From Merluccius polli (Eukaryota; Chordata; Actinopteri; Gadiformes; Merlucciidae), in assembly GCA_030340625.1 (NCBI GenBank), contig JAOPHQ010002850.1:208501-272500 (forward strand): a stretch of 64,000 nt of DNA, written 5' to 3'. Position 1 is the first letter of the stretch; every line of letters begins with the position of its first letter. The notes beneath the pieces are model-generated. The model was not told where the DNA came from. It searched no databases and worked only from the letters and a program-made list of their open reading frames with translations. Position numbers and translations under genes: made by a program. Shown piece after piece: positions 21,176 to 33,450 of the stretch.

Positions 21176-21735
21176 CTCTCTCTCTATGGCTCTATCCCTA
21201 GCTCTCTATCTCTCTATGGCTCTATCCCTAGCTCTCTCTCTATGGCTCTATCCCTAGCTCTCTATCTCTCTGTGGCTCTATCCCTAGCTCTCTCTCTCTC
21301 TGGCTCTATCCCTAGCTCTCTCTCTCTATGGCTCTATCCCTAACTCTATCTCTCTATGGCTCTATCCCTAGCTCTCTCTCTATGGCTCTATCCCTAGCTC
21401 TATCTCTCTATGGCGCTATCCCTAGCTGTATCTTTCTATGGCGCTATCCCTAGCTCTATCTCTCTATGGCTCTATCCCTAGCTCTCTCTCTCTATGGCTC
21501 TATCCCTAGCTCTCTCTCTATGGCTCTATCCCTAGCTCTATCTCTCTATGCCTCTATCCCTAGCTCTCTCTCTCTATGGCTCTATCCCTAGCTCTCTCTC
21601 TCTATGGCTCTATCCCTAGCTCTATCTCTCTATGCCTCTATCCCTAGCTCTCTCTCTCTATGGCTCTATCCCTAGCTCTCTCTCTATGGCTCTATCCCTA
21701 GCTCTCTCTCTCTATGGCTCTATCCCTACCTTTCT
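21176..21735. repeat. Minisatellite, about 20 copies of a 24-30 bp unit
   Basis: Tandem units built on 'tatggctctatccctagctc' followed by a variable number of TC dinucleotides. Roughly 20 copies are visible. Variants include tgtggct, tatgcct, tatggcgct and ccctaact, so it is an imperfect array whose unit length varies through the internal CT count. Confidence 0.9.
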
Positions 21736-22026
21736 GTCTCCTCCTCCATTGTAAGGTTGGGAACTTAACTCTGCTCAGTAGGAGAACATGAGAATGTTGC
21801 AATCATAAAACAAGATTATAGTGTTGCACTGGCAGATGCCAATTTTTGGCGTGTTGCCTAGAAGTTATTCACAGCCCCCCCCCCCCCACACACACACACA
21901 CCCCTACACACACACACACACACAGGGAGAGAGAGAAATTTGAGATGGACAGAGATTGGTTTCTCTGGGAAAAGGAGGTGGTGGGGTGTGTAGGAGGACG
22001 GGCTGGTTACGTGCGTGTGGGGTGCA

Positions 22027-22289
22027 GGGGGGGGGGGGGGGGGCATGGTCACGGGGTGGGGGGGGGGGGTGGGAAGGTCAAGGTCAGAAGACACTCCAGC
22101 AGAGCGCCCACCGCTCGGCTCGGTGCCCTGACATGGACATGTGACACGACAGCAGCATCAATCAACAGGTAAGACACGCTGCCTCAAACGCATTCAGATA
22201 GGAAATACTTGGCATCCTCCATCGATCGTGAAAATGTAATGGTATTCCTGCCGTACTCCTGTGCGAACCGGGGGGGGGGGGGGGGGGAA
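22027..22289. repeat. Poly-G tracts
   Basis: Runs of about 17, 10 and 18 consecutive G lie at roughly 22,027-22,043, 22,060-22,069 and 22,270-22,288. They could form G-quadruplexes on the plus strand. An intervening sequence ends in CAACAG followed by GTAAGAC at 22,169, a possible donor of an upstream non-coding exon, but nothing confirms it. Confidence 0.6.
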
Positions 22290-23279
22290 CGATATAAGAA
22301 TTTTGCGTGAGAGAGTCGTTTATCAGTACCCTGTCTGAGTATGGTATAAGGAGGGTCCTGTCGGCCCCTTTGGAAACGTGAGACCGGTGGACCTACCAGC
22401 GGAGATATCCAGGAAGCCTTCGCACAATGTGGTGGTGAGGCAGGAGCCCCGTGACACTGACAGAGATGGGGGGCCCTTTCGCCGCCGTCGTACGTGGGTC
22501 ACAAGGCGAAATACTCTCACTGGGTGGGATCCGTTATAGCATTATGATATAACCAGACACACGCTGCGCCCGCCAGAGGGTGGTTTGCAGATATGTTCTT
22601 ACACCCATTGAGCTGCTGCGGTGGAGGGCCAATCACTGCGGAGAGGATGGGTGGTAGCGTTGCTTGCCTTGGCATCCGGAATTTCCTTCTATTTTTACAT
22701 CCGGCCACATCTGATGCATGACTGAACTCCCTAAACCCCGCTACCCAACCCAAGTACAGTACTCACATGATCGCAAAGTCGTTTTCAGCTGAGTATATCT
22801 TCCTGTCACCAAGGGTCAAGGAGTGATGAGATGTGACACCTGTTAACAAAAATGTCCTTAAGTGAAGCTCTTCCACAGCAGGTATTACCTATTACTAAGT
22901 GTAACCTATTAAACACTATTTAGGCCTACAGCGCACCGTCATTCAATATGTAGCTGTTCTGCACTTCCACGTATGCCCATGACATTGTCAAAAGGGATTC
23001 ATCAAATCTTTTAAGACACAGCTTTCTATTTAATTGATAGGGGCCTACCTATTTGTCATGGCATCAGCACCAGGAGCTTTAATTGTGTAAGCAGCCAGTC
23101 ATAGGCTACTTCATTCCAGGCCTTTTTCGTTCACTATTTTTATTTTTTTAATTTATTTTTTGACGTGTAAAACACAGCACTTGATTTGGACTCTTGTTTT
23201 TGATCAATGAATAAATAAATAATAATAAATACATTTGACCGTTTCAACTCTGAGCGGCTGTTTTTTTTCCCACTTGTGT

Positions 23280-23413
23280 GTTGAGCTTTTACTTTGAAGA
23301 GCACCAACAGATCCGCGGGTTTGGGAGGCGGGCGTCGCGGTCCTCCAGCAGCCAGCTGGCGGCCGGAGGTCACCTGTCTGCCAGTCCTGCTGCTCAACTC
23401 ACTCGCTTATTAA
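23280..23413 (+). other. Probable 5' non-coding exon of the TANK-like gene
   Basis: A GC-rich block (23,310-23,400, with CpG steps) ends in a consensus donor GTAAGT at 23,414. It lies 0.8 kb upstream of the first recognised coding exon of the TANK-like gene. No in-frame coding joins it, so it is taken as promoter-proximal 5' UTR. Start undefined. Confidence 0.45.
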
Positions 23414-24189
23414 GTAAGTATCTCCATTTTATTAAATCATATACGTAGTGGTGTTACACCGTTTAATCCACCCGGACTCGGTATGTCAGAGAAGTGACAA
23501 CAACAATATTTTGTTTGGTTTGTTTCGGGCTTCACAAACACACCATGATCAAATCGCTCATTATCGTTATCCTGTGGACGTCATTCATCATTATTGGAGC
23601 CATGTTGTGTTTCAGGGTGTTTTATTGTAGGATGCGTTTATTCTTCTGCAGTCATTTAGCTCATTTTACTTTGCAGTAGGTTACTGTAAGCAGGCTGCGC
23701 TTTTGCAAAGTATGCCAAAGTATCCCGAAACGTGTCATGTGATTGTTGTTGTCACCATATACAAAAAACATCCCATACAATATATGGAAACGACAAAATA
23801 TAAAGCTGGTTTTTGCTTGCTGAATGAGGAAACTGCGAGCGTAAAGTCATGTGCTAATTAGTGAGACCACAGTTAGCAGAGTGTTGGGAGTTCCCTTTTT
23901 TCCCCAGAGGACTCTCGTTTCCTTGTTTGCTGCTTACTTCCTCATACTTCACATTTTCCTGCAGACTTTATAATCTGCTTTCAAATGCATCATGCATCAA
24001 AACATCATTTAAAAAAAAAAAATCCAACTATTAATGCAGAGGGTTAAAAAAACAAAAAACAATAACATATAAAGACAAAAACAACAACAATAACATTGTT
24101 ATTACGCAATGTTAAAGAAATGTGTCATTTCAGTGTCTGCACAGACGTGTTAATATGATGTATGTGTTGGTGTGTTTCATTAGACGCAG

Positions 24190-25421
24190 ATGGAGCAGGC
24201 GTACAATGAGCTCTACAGCGAGTTTGTTCGCCTCAGGTCAATATGCATAAGACAAGCCGCTCTGCTGCAGAAGCTTTCAAGGGAACTACACAAACCGCAT
24301 GGTTCAAATGGTAAGTGACTTATATATACATATATACATTCAGTGCCGGTGAAGATGATGTCATGAGACATGTCATGATGTCGATGAGAACCATGACAGT
24401 AGGGCTGATTACTTCACTTGTTATTAATGTAGCGATTTCTTGAAATGGCCAACGTATTGAAACAAATTATTTGAAATGCCAAATGAGTACTCACTTCGCT
24501 ATTCATTTAAGAAGGATCTGAAACCGATAGCAGGTGAACCTATAAAAAGCCAAATGTATGTTATGTATGTATGTTAAATGACTATAGAATGATTCTGAAA
24601 AATACATTTTTTATCTAAAAATTGTATTTTGTAGAAAGCTTCGGTGGCGTGGCTTCCATGCCGGTTCAGTGTAGCCAGGAACACACCCAGGACAGGATTC
24701 CCCCGCTGATAGCGACCAATAAGGACGCTTCAGCAAACAGTGGCATGGTCCCCCACCACCGCCCTGTTACGGAGAAACTTAGTCTGAATGTGCCCCGTCG
24801 AAGAGACACCAACAAAGAAGAAGAACAAAGTCCCCAACCCGCATCACCAGCCGTAAGGTCTCCCGCCGACAGCGGAGCTGGTTCCTACGAAGCCACTCCC
24901 AGAGAGAAGAGGATTGAGCCATATGGGGTATGAGTCCTTCTGTGTTATTTTTGACCTTTGATCTCTTCCCCTTCGGGGGGGGTGGATAGCCTGGTGGTTA
25001 TGGTCCCCAGCCTAAAAGTTCTGGGTTGAAACCCCCATCTCCGCAGTCTAGCTGTAGGCAACCTTTAGCGAGATGCAAAAACCTTAACTGCTCATTAATG
25101 ACACGTGTCTTAAAAAAAAAACATTTAACTGCTTGCTGTGGATAAATGCATCCGCTAAAATGACTAAAAATTAAAAAGAGAAAGACCAAATTGCGATATC
25201 ATCATGAGTCCATTGTGTGTAACATGCGGCGCTCCGCCCCACAGATGGCCTGGGGTTACAGCCCCCTCTTGGACGGCGAGGGGCTGCACCCCAGCGGCGG
25301 GCCGTTCATGTCCGAAATGGAGCTGCAGTCCCAGATGTGCGAGTTCTGCCACGCCATCTTCCCCGGACAGACGGCCACCCGGGGGGAGTTCCTGCGACAC
25401 CTCCACACGCACATCACCTAG
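24190..25421 (+). CDS. TANK-like adaptor protein
   Basis: Three coding exons: 24190-24310, 24635-24927, 25245-25421 (591 nt, 196 aa). The protein resembles TANK, which tethers TBK1/IKKe to TRAFs in innate signalling. Residues 4-33 (AYNELYSEFVRLRS to LLQKLSREL) align with the TANK helix that binds TBK1/IKKe. SMPVQCS at 48-54 aligns with the TANK TRAF-binding SVPIQCT (PxQxS/T). The C-terminus MCEFCHAIFPG to GEFLRHLHTH is a C-x2-C-x16-H-x3-H finger, with the spacing of TANK CEFCQAVFPP to RHLNSH. The middle (about 60-140) is low-complexity and unrecognised. Human TANK is about 425 aa with an extra N-terminal coiled coil, so this is a compact form unless an upstream coding exon was missed. The ATG is the first in the exon after the acceptor. 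The gene sits beside nr4a1, whereas human TANK sits near NR4A2. Confidence 0.8.
24972..25185 (+). mobile_element. tRNA-derived SINE in TANK-like intron
   Basis: The left end (ggatagcctggtggttatgg) resembles a pol III A box in a tRNA-like head. The segment ctgggttgaaaccccc about 30 bp on resembles a B box (GGTTCRAAYCC). The right end has the tail motif 'gtggataaatgcatccgctaaaatgac' found at the end of many teleost SINEs. It is inserted in the plus orientation about 60 bp before the last coding exon. Confidence 0.75.
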
Positions 25422-27940
25422 CGAAACGCACGCGTCGTCGTCGGCCGTGTTTTCCGCGCATCCACATCCACACCACAGTCCCCTAACCAACACACATCCT
25501 CATCCTGTTCTCTGCATTTTTGTGGCTTTCTTTTCTCGGTTTCTTTTTTTTTTCTTTCTTTCCTCTAATCACTCTCATTTTGATCATATGCTTCGATTGT
25601 TCTCTTGTAGTCACTTTGGATACAAGCATCTGCTAAACGAATGAAATTATCGGAATAATGTCGTACTAAATATGTGTATCAAATATCATCCTTTTTTTTT
25701 TTTTTACATTGTTAGCTCTGTACACTGAGACTATGACCACTATGATGCTTTTTACCTTTCAAACCTCTGTTTTACATGTTTTTTACTGTGTTTTTTTCTA
25801 CTTTGTGTCTTCCTGTGGTTTTGTAAAAAAATTGAAATTTAAAAAAATTCATTACTAAATTAATCACTGTGGTACGTGAATCAAAAAAAAAGAAATCCCC
25901 CAAAGCATTGGTAGCATTCTGTTGTGAAGACTGTCATGCAGAATTTTGTCTCAACAATTTGTGTTGCCTACCCAACAGAGGAGGGCTATGTGTGAAATAG
26001 CGCTGAGTGGATCTGAGTACTGACATCACTACTATAGGTGAGTCATGCGAGCCTCGTCTGTACAGAACTAACTGTTCTGCACGGAAATGGAAAGGGAAAA
26101 AAAATGCAAAACAAGACGGTGTTACTTACTGGCTGTGTGACGCAAGCTATAAATTACTAAACCACCATCGGTTATAGAACATATAATTATATAATTCCTC
26201 AAATGCTAAACATTTATGAAGATGTGCCTTGAACAATGACAAAAACAATTCTTAATTAAACAATAAAATAACGTTTATTGAGATTTAATAAAATAAATAA
26301 TCTGTTGAGTTGATGAGAATGAGAACCTGCAGTTAAATTGAATCCTGTACATCACTGACTTGCTTGTCTTACTGTGTAAATACCATGTAGATAAAATCAA
26401 CTCTATGCACTTCCAAATACGGGCCTTCCCACTAGCTCTATAAATATGACAAAAAAAACAACAAAACATTAGCATATTCATATCTAATGTAGTGATGGGT
26501 CGGTTGCGTTGGAAATTAAGCACCGTTTGATCATCTTTTGACCCCAGGTTGAGTGTGTGTGGGACTGTTCATCGTCATTTAATGTTTTGATGAATCTTGA
26601 GGATCGTATTGTTTATGTCATGGAGTCACCGCTCTCTCAAACCTCCAGGTCCCAACTGGTAAACACTGGACTGGAACTTTCCGTCTCCACTCCCTCCAGT
26701 TTTATAACTGATTCAATCCTGTAGGTGGCAATGAGAAGACAGAGCAACCCCCGTGGGCGGGTGGTGGGAGAGTAGGGGTATGAGTGGGTGGTCTCTTCGG
26801 TTAGTGGGGGTGACTTGATGACATAGGCAAATCTCTGCTCTGTGAAAATGTTCCCATTCTAAGAAATGTTTTTCATTGCACAGACAATGTATGAAAACGT
26901 TTTTTGTTAGATTACAACATGAAAAGATGCGTGTCATTATAAGACCACAGTAATGAACACATCAATGATATTCAGTCGAAAGGAAAGCCGGTTCCATATT
27001 TCACAATCCATAATCTTCTGGGACATTGTACAGTTGTATTGTAGTTGGACTTATTGCAACACAACCTGTTTATCAAAGAAACACCCACGAAACCTTTGCG
27101 AACTAATAATTATTTCAAAGATATCAGTGACTGGCTTAAATTTGATTAAAAGCTTAAAGTTATGATTTTTTTTTAGAGGGGCATGAAAGTGGGAAAAGTG
27201 TGACAAGATACATTACTTCACACCCTAGCATCACACATATTGTCTCAGTACTCAAATAACTGAAGGACGTTCAATCTGAATGTCATTTCTTCATAACATT
27301 ATCATCTCAGGGTTCATGAGTTGATGAAATCCACAAGATGGCAGACAACAGCTATGGTTTATTTTCCATTTTGAATAACTTCTACTGTTTTAGCAAATAT
27401 TTCAGAAGCTCTCCCCTATCCATACTCTAATATCTACACTGCATTATATCATCAACATTGCATTACACCATCAACATCATCTAACCTTTGGTTACAGGGC
27501 AGCAGAGGACGATTTTCCAAATGTATCTTGGTATAAAACATGCTGATAGATGTTTTAAAGGTTCATTTTCCACTTATCACCATGTCACTCAACTAACCCT
27601 GCCCAGTGAGTTCATTACAGTTTAATGGAAACCTCTAAACACCACCATGTCTTGTCTGTTAAGCGTGGCTCTGAGCACGCATGACTTTCTATTACACACC
27701 CACTCGCCACCCTATGCTTGAGTAGCCATCAATCAAGACAGGATTTAGGTATTTTTAATATGGATTTTGTTTTTTTTCCTGATTTTTTACATCCCAATAA
27801 CGGCCATTTCTGCCGCTCGTGACGTCAGAATGATGTGAGAACTTAAACCTGCTCAGTTACAGTCCATATGGTACATGATGTGTTGGAGTTGGAGATGGAG
27901 GTCTGTACATAAGATGTCGTTTACCCCTGGGGATTTTTCA
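25422..27940. other. TANK-like 3' UTR and spacer to nab2
   Basis: Just after the TANK-like stop there is a T-rich stretch and another copy of the SINE-tail motif (about 25,612-25,645, tttggatacaagcatctgctaaacg). The rest is AT-rich without a recognisable exon. TTTATT at 26,273-26,278 is a minus-strand AATAAA and could end the convergent nab2 transcript. The two genes are tail to tail. Confidence 0.55.
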
Positions 27941-27946
27941 TTTCCC

Positions 27947-29693
27947 TCAGTGGTCAAAATCCTCCTTTGTGATGATAGGGCTCCTACTCCTACACGCGAT
28001 GGCACTCCTCCTCTCTTCTTTACTCTCGTAATCTGTGGAAACAAACAAAACAAAAGTGGAGTCAATAAATAGCCTGTCTGTGATATGAATCTAGATCAAA
28101 ATAGACAATGACTTAAGCAACAGCTTATCGTTGTCTGTCAGATAGCCTGATAGAGGTCTGTGTCTGTGACTCAATTGTAAGTCGCTTTGGATAAAAGCGT
28201 CTGCTAAATGTAATGTAATGTGTAGTATAAATAGTCACTATAAGGCAATTTGGTTCCGCAATGTTGCATTTACCTTAAGTATTTTTGTACTGTAACTGCA
28301 TTACATGCATTACACTGCATTTCTGCTTGCAAGATTTCCTTTTTTGAGTATTTCATTTTCTTATCGGACTCCTGGTGTGTTTCGCAGTGGTACACAGCAT
28401 CAGAACAAATAACTGACCAACAACCAGCGTCCAGTAATACATTATTATCTTTTCCGGAAGATGAATTATGAAAGATTACAACACATCTGAGAGGCAATAA
28501 GCAGCATCGAACGACCAGAATGGGTGAGGAAGAAAAAAAAAAAAGACACAGGACAAAGTGAGGAAGATCGACGTCAGAGATGAAACATATGTCATTTTTA
28601 TTATTTCCACACTTTACTCAGAGGGGTGAGATGTATAAAAAAGGACTGTGCCATTTCCCTGCCCACAAGTTTTATTTTTGAACACTGTCGCTTGGTGAGT
28701 CAATGCAACGCCCCTCCAATTACCTCCCACTCCTTCGCCCCCACGCCCAATCGCTCCCGCCCTCCAGCCCACGCACCAAAAACTCTGACGTCAGCTGCTG
28801 CTGCTGCTGGGGGGGAGGATCTGAACGCCCACAGAGTACTTCCTATCCCCACCTCCTCCTCCTCATGCCTTTTGTTTGCTTCTTGCTGCTTTTCGTTTCT
28901 TTCTCTCTCTGTGTCCTGCTGCCTCTGCCCAGCAGCGCTGAGCCCTTCTAAATCTCACACACATACCTTTTAATGAATTAGGGGGAAACACTGTTAATAA
29001 TAACGCCTTCCCTTTTTTTTTTTTTTTTTATGATGATGATGATGATGGTGACGTTGTGTTCAATTCTAGCACATGACAGTGTTACACATTTGTCTTTGTC
29101 ATCTCTCTCTCTCTCTCTGTCTCTTTCTCTCTGGCTCCTTCTGTTTCCCCTCCTAACTGCAATCCTCTCTAATTTGCAGTCTAGTGAAGTTCAGCTGTGC
29201 ATAGTGGGAGGCATCACCTCAGAGATTATATGACTCACTGTTGTTCAAACTGTAGATCCATAAAACATTCATTGTTTGGGGATCTCTGTCTGCCTCGTTC
29301 GGTTCATCGACTCAATTCCTTTTTTCTTTCACCACTACATTTAAAACCAAATATGTGGCTCAGTAAAAAAAAGAAAGAAAGGTCATGTGCAAAAAAAAAA
29401 AGCCGTATCTAATATCGGTAAATAAATAATGGGGAGAAGATATTGTTGAACTGTCATTTTGAAAATTCACCTGTTGAACGAGTCCCTTCTGACCCTAGGC
29501 TGATCCTGCCATCTCGGCCATGTGACACCATCCTAGCCAATCGCAGCCCTTCATCCATAAGTGTTTGCTGTATGAGATGGCGACTCCAGTTGACCGGGTT
29601 AGAAGTGTCTGTTGGAGGGGGTGGGGAAGAGGGCAGGAGGATGGAGATTGGTTGCACTGTAACCAATTATGTCTAGTTGGACAGACAGATGTG

Positions 29694-29733
<40 letters not shown>

Positions 29734-31971
29734 CAGCGTGGGTACCCCTCCGCGGTGGTAACCCTTCTGTTTTCTGTTTTTCTTTTTACGATAATCAGTG
29801 GTTTCATACAATCAGACATTGACATTTAAAGAAACATAAAACATGTCTAGGGATGAAAGATGATCTGTAGAAGGGGGACAGAGGTTAGAGATAAAAAAAC
29901 AAACAAAAACGTGTCAAAACTACCCAAAGAGCAAAAATACAAAGAGAAATACTTGATGTGATAGGGCTGATCTGTAAAGACTACCTTGGGACACCGCGTC
30001 CAGGCTCTCGGGAGACACGCTGTCGTCCTCCGCCCTCTGCGGCGTGACCTCTGACCCCTCCGCCCCGACGAGCGAAGACACGCTCTCTGGCACGATGACC
30101 TGGACGACATCGCGTCCGCCCGAGAGGAACACAGTAGAGTACTGATGAACACGGTTTCACGAAGCACGTTGCCATGATCTGTATGATTGCGTGGCGGCCG
30201 CATCCACCCATGTATTCATCGTTTTAACCCACACATTCAAAGCAAGCTAATTGGCCGGTAAAAATTGGGCTTTGATAACTCACCTCATGTTTCACCCTCT
30301 TTTGCGATAGGAAATGATTGTCATCTGTGGTTGTCCTTTGAATAGAATCGAAAAAATAAAAGATAAACATAATAAAACAGAAATATAGCTCAGATCACAG
30401 GCAAATTGTATGTTTATTATATTCATTACACACGTTCCTTTATATCAGAGCCAGTCCATCGAGGTGTGTTTTGTTGAAATTGCAGAAATTCAAGGTATGG
30501 CACCGTATTTACACATAAAAGTCCTCTGTGTTTAACTTTACGAGGAACGTCCTTAAACACAAGCGCCGTGACATAGTGGAATGTGCTCTCTTCATTGATT
30601 CCCCAATACTACCCTATCTACATCCCCGTGTTTCATTCACTATAGAAAAGCAAACGTGACATAAGACGCAAAACACAAAACCCCGAAATGATGGACTGTA
30701 CGTCCGACCGGTCCGTTATCTTACCGGGCGTGTTTTAATGTTGAGGTGTAGGCACACTTCCTTGCCACCTGCCGAGCCAAAGAAAAGAGTTCGACACGTC
30801 TCAGCAAAAGGGCATTGTCTCTCATACAGAACTGGGCAGCAGCTTCATTGATGATCAACTGAGGGGAGAGAACACTAAGTAAAGGGAGCCATCTTTAAAG
30901 TGATTTACAAAAAGAACACTGCAGCCCAACGCGCTTTTGTCAAATTATTCCTTTCACATTTCTGATGAGAAATATAAAGTGGCAGATTAAAAACCAAACA
31001 GAAGTTCGACACGTGAATAGACTTTGGTGTTTGTGCTGTGTTTGGTTTGCTGCCCTTACCTCGTGATGCGTGAGCTGCTTGCCTTCCCTCCGCTTTGAGT
31101 CGAACCTCCCGTAAATCAGGCTGTACTTCCGGATCTCCTCTTCCTTGTTCCCGTCGTGCGGCGCCATCTTGAATATGTGACCCACGGTTTTCGCCATCTT
31201 CTTGTTCATCCTCAGCAGAGTCTTCACCTCTCCCGGCTCGGATCGAGGCAGCGTCCTCAGGAGCCGCTCCACGCTCTCCCCCACCGCCCTGGCCGTCTCT
31301 CCGTCCAGCTGCCCCCCCGGCCAGGCCGACAGGGTCCCCGGCGGCGGCGGGAAAGACGTGGAAGACCCCGGCGGCGTGGAGGGCCCCGCTGGGCAGGTCT
31401 GGGGCGGCGGCGGCGGCGGGCTGGGGGAGCCGTCCTCCGCCGTGCAGCTCCCGTCTCCCGGCTCGGGGTTGAGCCAGTGGTGGTCCATGGGGGACAGTTT
31501 ATCCCTGTGGTGCGCGTCCGGCGGCTGGGGGGACGCCTGAGAGCAAGGGCTCCTGGGGCTCCCGCTGTGCATCGGCGTGAGACACGCCCTGTCCTCCCTC
31601 TCGCACGGCGAGCCCGGCTGGCCGTTGCTCACCGACTTCCTGGGCCCCCCCGCCGACGCGGCGCCGGCGCCCGCTCCCTCCACTTTTAACAGCGGGATGC
31701 CGCAGGGCGCCACGTTGGAGACGGGCTGGTTGAACAGCGCGGGGTTGGCCGCCCAGTCGCGCAGCGCCTTCTGTAGCCTACGCACATGCAGTGGCTTCGT
31801 GGCCATGCCAACCAGTGCCATGATCTCCAAGAATTCTTCCTCCGCCGCCTCACAGAGCTGCTGCACGTCATCGCCACCTTGCTGGATGAAGGTGTCGTAA
31901 TAGGCCAGCAAGTTGGCTCGCTGCAGCACCCGATAGAGCTGCAGCTCCCCGAGTGTGCGTGGCAAAGACAT
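27947..31971 (-). CDS. nab2: NGFI-A-binding protein 2 (EGR co-repressor)
   Basis: NAB2 binds the R1 region of EGR1/2/3 and represses (sometimes activates) their targets by recruiting the NuRD subunit CHD4. Exons on the minus strand: 31971-31060, 30858-30725, 30335-30284, 30141-29985, 29608-29471, and a tentative last exon 28032-27947; total 1,479 nt, 492 aa, with continuous phase. NCD1 is the N-terminal block SLPRTLGELQLYRVLQRANL to HVRRLQKALRDW. A Pro/Ser-rich linker follows. NCD2 spans VGESVERLLRTLP, MNKKMAKTVGHIFKM, YSLIYGRFDSKRREGKQL, then INEAAAQFCMRDNALLLRRVELFSLARQ. The CHD4-interaction-like region includes NWSRHLIQQTLMDEGLRLAR, which marks NAB2 rather than NAB1. The last exon fits in phase and ends SPIITKEDFDH; its K-E-acidic ending resembles the NAB1/NAB2 C-terminus. 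The start corresponds to the internal mammalian MALPRTLG; an upstream exon could add residues. Confidence 0.93.
28137..28222 (+). mobile_element. SINE tail fragment
   Basis: Contains gtaagtcgctttggataaaa followed by gcgtctgctaaatgtaatg, the conserved tail of teleost SINE/LINE-tail repeats. No intact pol III promoter is visible upstream, so it is a truncated copy. It lies 5' (on the plus strand, right) of the tentative last nab2 exon, within its intron. Confidence 0.65.
29697..29728. repeat. (GT)n microsatellite in nab2 intron
   Basis: A short GT run about 90 bp upstream (transcript sense) of the exon 29608-29471 acceptor. On the nab2 strand it reads CA. Confidence 0.85.
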
Positions 31972-32388
31972 GGCTCTGTACCTATACAGCGAGTACAGGG
32001 CAAGACACAGAGGAGGAAGACGAAGAGGGAACTGTAAAACTACAGTGACTGCAGTACAAACGCATGGCGAAGAAGTCGTCGCGGTTAACCGACGACGTGT
32101 GTGTTTCATTTACTGTACAGCTTAGAGTCAAATTGTATGGGATGTGTCCGAATAATTCCCTAACACCAGTTCTCAAGGACTATTAGCGAAAGCATGAAGC
32201 CAAGTTGTGACATAGTGTATAGGTCCTCACTGTACGATTACTTTTAATGCAAAATACAAAATAATGGATAACTTCTTAGGGTCAACACAATAACTCATCA
32301 GTCGTTACAGTCATAACTACCATGGTTTACAGTGAATAACCCTGTAAGTGTTGTAGTGATTACTTATTCACTGCTAATTATCACATTG

Positions 32389-32426
<38 letters not shown>

Positions 32427-32653
32427 ACAGCCCTCTATACAAGCCACTCATTTTGAGTATGGCTCAAAGGGGGAATTGTGGCAGAGGGTTACCTGCTGTG
32501 GCAGTAATACATACAGACAGTATGATGGAGGGACTGCTACGCAAGGTAAGCACGTTTACACCTCCTGATCTACCGGCTGTCCGTATTATATCTACGACTG
32601 CAATAGTTGTAATAGGTGTGCAAGTAATACGCTGCATTGAATGTAGGTGTTGG

Positions 32654-32704
<51 letters not shown>
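32389..32704. repeat. Two dinucleotide microsatellites in nab2 intron 1
   Basis: (CA)n at about 32,391-32,428 and (GT)n at about 32,656-32,704, in opposite orientation and 230 bp apart. They lie between the nab2 start exon and its probable 5' UTR exon. Confidence 0.85.
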
Positions 32705-32705
<1 letters not shown>

Positions 32706-33450
32706 TGGTAGTCACGGAGGTAACCTATTGTAATAACATTGTGAAATGGCATGACAGTGGTGTGACACCAGGATTTTGATCCACACCTTTAGGTTCATCA
32801 CACTGAAGGGCTGACTAATAGTGAGGCGTGTCGCCCAACATGACTGAACATATTAAGGAGCCATTGCTGTCATCAGTGGGATAGAAATGGGAATTTGTCA
32901 GGAGTACTGGTTGTATGAGCGAGCTACAGTTTGTTGTTATTTGGGAGGTGCAGCGTTTGTGTTGAAGGCCAATTAGACAGTTGATCATTGGTGAACTGTC
33001 CCTATCTTTTTCTATCCATTTTGTATTGATAAGTTGGCCTATTTGTGGCCCTAATTAGGACCAAATATCTGCTGCTTGGTCCCTGACATCCTATCAATAT
33101 GAAACACGTTGGAAACGATAAGCATGCACATAAAAACATCCACACTACGTTTAGGTTAGACATTGGGGTTTAGTACAAAAAACGATCCTCAACATATTTA
33201 ACCTTGATTGAAATAAGCCATTTCAGCTTCTGGCACAATACTTCTATGTTTGACAACTTTTTTTTTTAACCCTTTTCTAACCCTAACCCTTTTTTTTTTA
33301 ATCTGGAGGTTTCAGCCTCCAGACAAAGTTAATGCGGTATGCTTTCATCTTCACAATACGTTTTCTTTTGTGTACAGTTGCTTAGTCAAGAGATGAAAAT
33401 AGCCTCCACCTGTCAATAAGAGAGATGAAATAGGCATGTCAACAACTTAC

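Noticed and set aside
24972..25060. tRNA gene
   Set aside because: A-box and B-box-like segments are present, but they are followed by a SINE body and tail. The cloverleaf stems do not close, so it was called a SINE.
24190..25421. Naming the gene tank
   Set aside because: The protein is less than half the TANK length and lies beside nr4a1 rather than nr4a2, so orthology is doubtful.
31156..31689. Long plus-strand frame opposite nab2 exon 1
   Set aside because: It is the complementary shadow of a GC-rich, proline-rich coding exon. The minus frame has clear NAB2 homology and proper splice sites.
31972..32109. In-frame upstream extension of nab2 beginning MKHTRRRLT
   Set aside because: The extra residues are not NAB-like, and a splice acceptor lies just before AGCC-ATG, so they are probably intron. 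The conserved start MSLPRTLG was used.
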